A DNA stretch of 38,398 bases. Source: an uncultured Saprospiraceae bacterium. GTDB lineage: Bacteria; Bacteroidota; Bacteroidia; Chitinophagales; Saprospiraceae. The position numbers were made by a program, and so were the translations under genes. Location of the stretch: positions 1-38,398 of the forward strand of contig CAKZSH010000010.1 of the NCBI GenBank assembly GCA_937918905.1, written 5' to 3'. The notes below the pieces were generated by a model. The model was not told where the DNA came from, did not search any database, and saw only the letters and a program-made list of their open reading frames with translations. Shown piece after piece: positions 34,001-38,398 of this stretch (the stretch's first letter is position 1; every line of letters begins with the position of its first letter).

Positions 34001-34594
34001 GATGGGGTAACTCGAATGTCGCAACTTATCACCAATCTTTTAACTTACTCAAGAGTTGGAAGACAAGAAATAAAATTTCAAAATACCAACTTAAACCAAA
34101 TATTAAGGGAGAAAATCCATGATCTTTCACATAAAATAGAAGAAAGAAATGTTGATCTAAAAGTTGATGATATGCCTGAAATCTCTTGCGAACAAAACCA
34201 GATCGGTATGGTGTTTTTTAACCTTATCAATAATGCAATAAAGTTTAATAAAAGTGAAATGCCTAAAGTTATTGTCTCTTGTGATTCAAAGTCATCAGAT
34301 GAGTTTTGGAAATTTTCAGTTAAGGATAATGGAATCGGAATTGATCCAAAATACCAAGTACAGATTTTTGAAATCTTTAAACGATTACATAACAAAACAG
34401 ATTACGAGGGAACGGGAATTGGCTTAGCTTTTTGTCAAAAAATAATTCATAGACACGGAGGGAAAATTTGGTTAGATTCAAAATTAGGAGAAGGAGCTAC
34501 ATTTCATTTTACTATTCATAAACATCTTAAAAATAAGGAAGGAGCAAATAAACAACAAGGGCCAAAAGATCTATTGGAAAAAATGTATAATTAA
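31037..34594 (+). CDS. Two-component-propeller sensor histidine kinase
   Basis: A 1185-residue membrane sensor kinase. Signal peptide (RFVFTLLYFLFLISPLFSQ), then two seven-bladed propellers made of two-component-regulator repeats (pattern N-x-I-x-D-x-x-G-x-x-WIGT-x-x-GL; e.g. DDLGFVWIGTNDGL), about 30-735. A Y_Y_Y immunoglobulin-like domain follows (about 740-805), with GFDDNWTYS and GEYTFRVKAANNDG. A transmembrane helix (about 828-848) leads to a long coiled coil (860-945) and a HisKA/HATPase core: SHDLQEPLRI with His952, NLINNAIKFN, DNGIGID near 1097 and GTGIGLAFC. There is no receiver or AraC domain, unlike the hybrid regulators with this sensor type. ATG 31049 is an alternative start. No response regulator is adjacent. 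Confidence 0.93.
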   Translation: MFGIMSKRFVFTLLYFLFLISPLFSQVSSKIRFTTINNVDGLPNNTVNAIVKDDLGFVWIGTNDGLCRYESSNHVKIFQANNPEIAGGLQSSNIRSLYLDSKKNLWIGTRLGGLTKYHQPSGEWKTFRHDVKNSSSICNDEILAITEDSKGRLLVGTEDGLSIFNYETESFISFKSDINNPTAIRGKAVLTIMEDDKGWIWLGTWAGGLHLLVLPENGKIEDAQFRNFIPNEKKEALHIWKIFQDNQKRYWVGSRGAGLFLMQLPPGANNTLTNFKWKPNFHNYIFDKSNPQGICNNNLQDIYQDTKNNLWISTINGLNQISSKDLPRLSYLKITNEKPEFISRQYTFDPKDPTSLTNNDVSSIFEDSQGLLWFGTFSGVSQYNWFTNQFDVHDLELGLAKTPITQNLYIDPDGLAWIGNGEKGLLNYDFEKEEISHRNINFGKDNYVSSLHNFNKNELCIGTLKGIYILNIEKNSLQSFPLPEWLKKQTNDFVIRSLFKDSYGKIWIGAEQGLFVINEKNGLYTPINNDPENPNSISDNSINQIFEDSYGNIWLASYNGLNRLKNPNSDIYSFEWFKHDSSNPENTIPSNREVALEEINGILYIGSSNGLSGYDLKKKKFTNFSKNNNKYCIQSIERTVDGNLWASTTEGIIFFDTQTKTFNSYEKRDGLGDITFQAGSSYQCNRGYFYFGSRRGITRFSPKRIALNKTISPVHITEIRTLSPEGVKLKNGTYQDEVTLEHNDYYLSLKYASLNYNRPEKNQYAYILEGFDDNWTYSNENTPVVYTNLEHGEYTFRVKAANNDGVWNELGTAIKIIKKPAFWETWWFRIGCLLMLITLILCGIKYYTKNIHQRNLTLKKYNKDLNNEIANRKIIEKALQEREQHMESLVKQRTEELEIKNQEVQSLLQNIKERNDHLEIEIAKRTQNLQESNEDLQRSNKDLEQFAYIASHDLQEPLRIVGNFIGLLGRQYKEHLDERAFKYIDFAVDGVTRMSQLITNLLTYSRVGRQEIKFQNTNLNQILREKIHDLSHKIEERNVDLKVDDMPEISCEQNQIGMVFFNLINNAIKFNKSEMPKVIVSCDSKSSDEFWKFSVKDNGIGIDPKYQVQIFEIFKRLHNKTDYEGTGIGLAFCQKIIHRHGGKIWLDSKLGEGATFHFTIHKHLKNKEGANKQQGPKDLLEKMYN

Positions 34595-34639
34595 AAACTA
34601 TCTTCTTTTCACCATGTTCAGAATAAGTTAGGATAGTTG

Positions 34640-34747
34640 GTTCTTTGACAAATTCCGTGTTTTGAGTCAGTTAAAAGTTGAAATCAACACTTCCTTTGGT
34701 CGTTTTTGCTTCCAACTTTTAACTGACCACGGAATTTGTCAAAGAAC
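34640..34747. repeat. Palindromic element flanked by 8-bp direct repeats
   Basis: Left arm 34640-34680 (starting GTTCTTTGACAAATTCCGTG) and right arm 34713-34747 are reverse complements except for a 6-nt block (TTTTGA) present only on the left. The loop is 32 nt. GGATAGTT occurs immediately outside at 34631-34638 and 34749-34756, the arrangement left by insertion of a small transposable element. It lies 45 bp after the sensor kinase stop. No ORF fits inside. Confidence 0.82.
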
Positions 34748-34792
34748 GGGATAGTTAAAAAAGCACAATATTTTTTTCAAAACTTTTCGTCA

Positions 34793-34813
34793 AACTTCTC
34801 AAATCATACATCC
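34793..34813 (+). repeat. Repeat shared by both flanks of mfd (upstream copy)
   Basis: AACTTCTCAAATCATACATC plus C is 19 of 21 identical to 38341-38361, which is part of the large palindrome after mfd. It directly abuts the -33 element of the mfd promoter. Confidence 0.6.
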
Positions 34814-34844
34814 TTGTTCTATTGTTCGATATTCACTACCTTTG
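34814..34844 (+). promoter_or_regulatory. mfd promoter
   Basis: TTG (34814-34816), 20 bases, then TACCTTTG (34837-34844), a perfect -7 box. The predicted transcription start coincides with the preferred ATG at 34849, so the mRNA may be leaderless. Confidence 0.6.
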
Positions 34845-34848
34845 CCAC

Positions 34849-37800
34849 ATGTCCAACTTGCAGCGTCTTTTAGACTTGTATCGAGATAGTGCGCGGACAC
34901 AACAAATTGTGAATGCGCTGCAAAATTCCACACCGACTCGCCTACAAATCGTAGGAATGACTGGTGCACAGGATTCCTTTGTCCTGACCGGAACGTATCT
35001 CGCCAATCCTCAACATCATGTTTACATTGCAGCCGATAAAGAAGAAGCGGCCTACTTGCAAAATAATGTTGCCGCACTTTTTGAAACTGAAGCTAAAATA
35101 GGTGCTGGAAAAAATATCCACTTCTTTCCCGATTCATTTAAACGACCTCTGGATTTCGAACATTTGAATACTTCGAATGTCTTGCAACGTACCGAAACGA
35201 TTAATAAAATCACAAGTGCGGGTTCCATTGGAGAAATTCTGATTACTTATCCTGAAGCACTTTTTGAAAAAGTTGTTGCGCCACAGGTTTTGGAAAAATC
35301 TAGAATTTCAATTGTTAAAAATGAAAAACTAGATGTTGACTTCTTAGTAGAAATGCTCGTGGAGTATGGATTTGAGAGAGTTGATTTTGTTTATGAACCA
35401 GGGCAATTTTCTATTCGTGGAGGTATCGTTGATATTTTTTCCTATGGAAATGAATATCCATATCGGGTAGAATTATTCGATGATGAAATCGAAAGTATTC
35501 GAACTTTTGATCCATTGACTCAATTGAGTATTCGAAAAATTGCACGGGTATCCATTATACCTAACATTAATACGAAGTTTTCTCAAAATCAAAAAGTTTC
35601 GCTTTTCAATGTCTTGCCAGACCATACCGTAATTTGGATTAAGGATTTTGAAATGCTTTTGGATCGTTTGCAAATGTGTTTTGAAAAAGCAGAAACATTT
35701 GCTAAAACAGTTTCTTCTTTGGACGAAGGAGACTTGGCGGAAATCTTTCGAGATCGAGCATTTATTAAGCCTAGTGAAGTGATGGGCGATATTGAAAAAT
35801 ACAGTTTATTTTTTCTCAGTAAAAATCTTCATTTCAAACCGACTGGTAAAATTGAATACAACAGTAAACCACAACCTAATTTTAATAAAAACTTCAAATT
35901 GCTCATTGAGAATCTTCATGAGAATCAAGCTGCCAATTTGGAGAATTATATTTTTACGGAAAATCCAAAACAGATTGACCGTTTCTACGCCATCTTTGAA
36001 GACTTGCAAGCCAATGTTCAATTCCATCCTGTGACCAAAGCATTGAGTCAAGGATTCCTAGATTTGGATTTGCAAATAGCTTGTTATACCGATCATCAAA
36101 TTTTTCATCGTTTTCATAAATATCGTTTACGAAGAGGTTTTACAAAAGACAAAGCCATCAACTTACGAATGCTTCGCGAGTTACAACCTGGTGATTTTGT
36201 AACACATATCGATCATGGTGTGGGGAAATATTCAGGTTTGGAAAAATTAACCATCAATGGGCAGACGCAAGAGTCTGTTCGATTATTTTATAAAAACAAT
36301 GACGTGCTTTATGTGAGTATCAATTCCTTGCATAAAATTTCAAAGTACGTAGGGAAAGAAGGAAAAGCACCGAAGCTAAGTAAGATTGGTTCTGACACTT
36401 GGAAGCGATTAAAAAACACGACTAAGCGAAAGGTTAAAGACATGGCAAAGGAGCTCATCAAACTTTACGCAGAACGAAAAGCTGCCAAAGGAATCGAGCA
36501 TCCTGAAGATGATTATTTGCAAATTGAGTTGGAATCTTCTTTTATGTTTGAAGATACACCTGACCAATCCAAAGCAACAATTGCAGTAAAAGAAGATATG
36601 CAAAAAGCATATCCGATGGATCGATTGATATGTGGAGATGTAGGTTTTGGAAAAACAGAAATCGCAGTTCGTGCTGCTTTTAAAAGTGTATTGGGTGGAA
36701 GGCAAGTAGCGATTTTAGTACCGACTACCATTTTAGCTTTACAGCATTTTAAAACGTTTGGAGAACGGCTCGAAAAATTTGGAGTGACCACCGATTATAT
36801 CAATCGTTTCCGAACGATGAAAGAAAAGAAACAAATTTTTGAAAAACTAAAGGAAGGAAAAATTGACATCGTTATCGGAACGCATGGAATTTTGAGTAAA
36901 GATATTGGTTTCAAAGATTTGGGTTTATTGATTATTGATGAAGAACAAAAATTTGGCGTAGCCGCAAAAGAAAAATTACGTGGGTTAAAAGTGAATGTGG
37001 ATACTTTGACTTTGACCGCAACTCCGATTCCAAGGACGATGCAATTTTCTTTGATGGCCGCTCGTGATTTGAGTATCATCCGAACTCCTCCTCCGAATCG
37101 TCAACCGATTCATACGGAGATTCGAGTATTTAATTTGGAGCTGATTCGGGATGCGATTGAATATGAAATCAATCGAGGTGGGCAAGTTTTCTTTGTACAT
37201 AATCGAGTGAAGTCTTTGCCTGAAATTACAGCAATGCTTCGAAAGATTTTACCTGATATTGATATTGCATCTGCGCATGGTCAGATGGAATCCAAATCAT
37301 TAGAAAAAACTTTATTAGATTTTATTGATCGACAATATGATGTTTTGGTAAGTACCAATATTATCGAAACGGGTTTGGATATTCCAAATGCAAATACCAT
37401 CATCATCAATAATGCAAATCAATTTGGAATGAGTGATTTGCATCAATTGAGAGGTCGAGTAGGGCGAAGTAACAAACGAGCATTTTGCTATTTGTTCAGT
37501 CCGCCGATGTCCACCTTAACAACAGACGCACGTAAACGATTGCGAACCATCGAAGAGTTTTCTGACCTTGGAAGTGGGTTTAATATTGCCATGAAAGATT
37601 TGGATATCCGAGGTGCTGGAAATTTATTGGGCGCAGAGCAAAGTGGTTTTATTTCGGATATTGGTTATGAAACTTATCAGAAAATTTTGGAGGAAGCGAT
37701 TCAAGAATTAAAAGAAACGGACTTTAAAGAGTTGTTTAAAGAGGACTTGGCAAAAGAAAGAGATTATGTTCGTGATGTCCAAATTGATACGGATATCGAA

Positions 37801-38244
37801 ATGTTGATTCCTGATACTTTTATCAAAAATACGCAAGAGCGTTTGAGCATTTATACTCAAATGAATGCGTTGAAAAATGAGGAAGAATTGCAAAAATTTG
37901 GGCGACAACTAAAAGATCGTTTTGGTAGAATTCCTCGACAGGTTCGAGAGTTATCGGATGGTTTACGATTGCGATGGTCTTGTAAAAGAATAGGTTTTGA
38001 AAGAGTGATTTTAAAGAGTAATAAATTGCGTTGTTATTTTATTGAAGATCCTCAATCTCGATTTTATGAAACGGATATGTTTAATCAGATGCTGAAATTT
38101 GTGGCGACAAAAGGGGTGCAATATGGTTTGCATATGAAGAAATCAAATAAGCATATTTTTATTGTGAGGGATAATGTGAAGTCTTTGAAGCAGGCGAGAT
38201 TGGTGGTGGATAAATTGAGAGAAGGGATTGAGGTGATGGTGTGA
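34849..38244 (+). CDS. mfd: Transcription-repair coupling factor
   Basis: A 1131-residue ATP-dependent DNA translocase that removes stalled RNA polymerase and recruits UvrA. Domains: an N-terminal UvrB-like region (1-350) with SIRGGIVDIFSYGNEYPYRVELFDDEIESIR; an RNA-polymerase-interacting CarD-like domain (about 443-510), PGDFVTHIDHGVGKYSGL; the helicase core with Walker A GDVGFGKTE (596-604), the DEEQKFG box (697-703), TLTATPIPRTMQFS and HQLRGRVGRSNKRAFCYL; then GAGNLLGAEQSGF and the C-terminal TRCF domain. The frame extends to ATG 34822, but that lies inside the promoter, and MSNLQRLLDLYRDS is the usual start. uvrA is in the same window. Confidence 0.97.
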   Translation: MSNLQRLLDLYRDSARTQQIVNALQNSTPTRLQIVGMTGAQDSFVLTGTYLANPQHHVYIAADKEEAAYLQNNVAALFETEAKIGAGKNIHFFPDSFKRPLDFEHLNTSNVLQRTETINKITSAGSIGEILITYPEALFEKVVAPQVLEKSRISIVKNEKLDVDFLVEMLVEYGFERVDFVYEPGQFSIRGGIVDIFSYGNEYPYRVELFDDEIESIRTFDPLTQLSIRKIARVSIIPNINTKFSQNQKVSLFNVLPDHTVIWIKDFEMLLDRLQMCFEKAETFAKTVSSLDEGDLAEIFRDRAFIKPSEVMGDIEKYSLFFLSKNLHFKPTGKIEYNSKPQPNFNKNFKLLIENLHENQAANLENYIFTENPKQIDRFYAIFEDLQANVQFHPVTKALSQGFLDLDLQIACYTDHQIFHRFHKYRLRRGFTKDKAINLRMLRELQPGDFVTHIDHGVGKYSGLEKLTINGQTQESVRLFYKNNDVLYVSINSLHKISKYVGKEGKAPKLSKIGSDTWKRLKNTTKRKVKDMAKELIKLYAERKAAKGIEHPEDDYLQIELESSFMFEDTPDQSKATIAVKEDMQKAYPMDRLICGDVGFGKTEIAVRAAFKSVLGGRQVAILVPTTILALQHFKTFGERLEKFGVTTDYINRFRTMKEKKQIFEKLKEGKIDIVIGTHGILSKDIGFKDLGLLIIDEEQKFGVAAKEKLRGLKVNVDTLTLTATPIPRTMQFSLMAARDLSIIRTPPPNRQPIHTEIRVFNLELIRDAIEYEINRGGQVFFVHNRVKSLPEITAMLRKILPDIDIASAHGQMESKSLEKTLLDFIDRQYDVLVSTNIIETGLDIPNANTIIINNANQFGMSDLHQLRGRVGRSNKRAFCYLFSPPMSTLTTDARKRLRTIEEFSDLGSGFNIAMKDLDIRGAGNLLGAEQSGFISDIGYETYQKILEEAIQELKETDFKELFKEDLAKERDYVRDVQIDTDIEMLIPDTFIKNTQERLSIYTQMNALKNEEELQKFGRQLKDRFGRIPRQVRELSDGLRLRWSCKRIGFERVILKSNKLRCYFIEDPQSRFYETDMFNQMLKFVATKGVQYGLHMKKSNKHIFIVRDNVKSLKQARLVVDKLREGIEVMV

Positions 38245-38260
38245 TTTAAACTAATAAAAT

Positions 38261-38383
38261 GAAGAAGGGAACAAGGGAGGACGGATTTACGATTTGAGAA
38301 GTTGGTCGAATAATGGTGAGGTTCTCAAAAATATTCGACCAACTTCTCAAATCGTAAATCCGTCTTCCCTTCTTCCCTTCTTC
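38261..38383. repeat. 52-bp inverted repeat after mfd
   Basis: Arms 38261-38312 (GAAGAAGGGAACAAGGGAGG onward) and 38332-38383 pair at 50 of 52 positions around a 19-nt loop. This is the longest palindrome in the window and begins 16 bp after the mfd stop. It has no T tract. Part of the right arm (38341-38361) is repeated upstream of mfd at 34793-34813. Confidence 0.92.
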
Positions 38384-38398
38384 AAAACATTGAGTTTA

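Noticed and set aside
34822-34848. Upstream ATG for mfd
   Set aside because: It lies between the -33 and -7 elements, and MSNLQRLLDLY is the usual family start.
1-38398. tRNA, rRNA, CRISPR array or insertion sequence
   Set aside because: No cloverleaf sequence, regularly spaced direct repeats, transposase or integrase motif was seen on either strand; a tRNA scan would be needed to be certain.

Overview
The window is chromosomal DNA of an AT-rich Bacteroidota bacterium. The evidence is the gene content (BamA, a TPR/PD40/OmpA protein, DUF2147, a DUF6503/LolA-like protein, a two-component-propeller sensor kinase, a GH3 protein) and several promoters of the phylum type, TTTG or TTG, then 20 bases, then TAnnTTTG, upstream of recA, the HU gene and mfd. 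Repeat style and gene set suggest the Saprospiria/Chitinophagia side of the phylum, but that is a guess. No rRNA, tRNA, CRISPR array, transposase or prophage gene was found.

Layout. 1-437: 3' end of a gene resembling the DUF4276 (Toprim-like) family, cut by the window edge. 410-3728 (minus): crcB, a WecA/TagO-type glycosyl-1-phosphate transferase and an M3 oligoendopeptidase. 4233-11000 (plus), mostly cell envelope: uppS, bamA, a PorE-like TPR/propeller/OmpA protein, a DUF2147 protein and a small unknown protein. 11450-13560: recA, facing a TIGR01777 epimerase-like gene. 13691-18376: a peptide/nickel-type ABC importer (lipoprotein plus two permeases with family-atypical insertions) with no ATPase gene nearby. 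18529-20542: small lipoprotein (minus), HU, and a cystathionine gamma-synthase/lyase. 20865-29143: radC, recX, a DUF6503-like protein, an O6-alkylguanine methyltransferase, a GH3 protein, uvrA and a CatA-like acetyltransferase. 29166-34594: flavin reductase, TlpA-like thioredoxin, and a large propeller histidine kinase. 34849-38244: mfd.

Two themes link the genes. Envelope biogenesis genes (uppS, wecA-like, bamA, PorE-like) sit at the left. Six DNA-repair or recombination genes (recA, radC, recX, ogt, uvrA, mfd) lie within about 27 kb, as separate transcription units rather than one operon; uvrA and mfd together serve nucleotide excision and transcription-coupled repair.

The least ordinary signal is between the genes. 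At least nine intergenic palindromic or inverted-repeat elements are present. Five lie 6-45 bp after a stop codon, and in three of these each arm is itself a hairpin. One repeat unit occurs three times and differs only in its loop, at one spacer base and at one compensated base pair. One palindrome is flanked by an 8-bp direct repeat, as expected of a small transposed element. Ordinary intrinsic terminators are found after other genes, so the large palindromes appear to be a distinct class.
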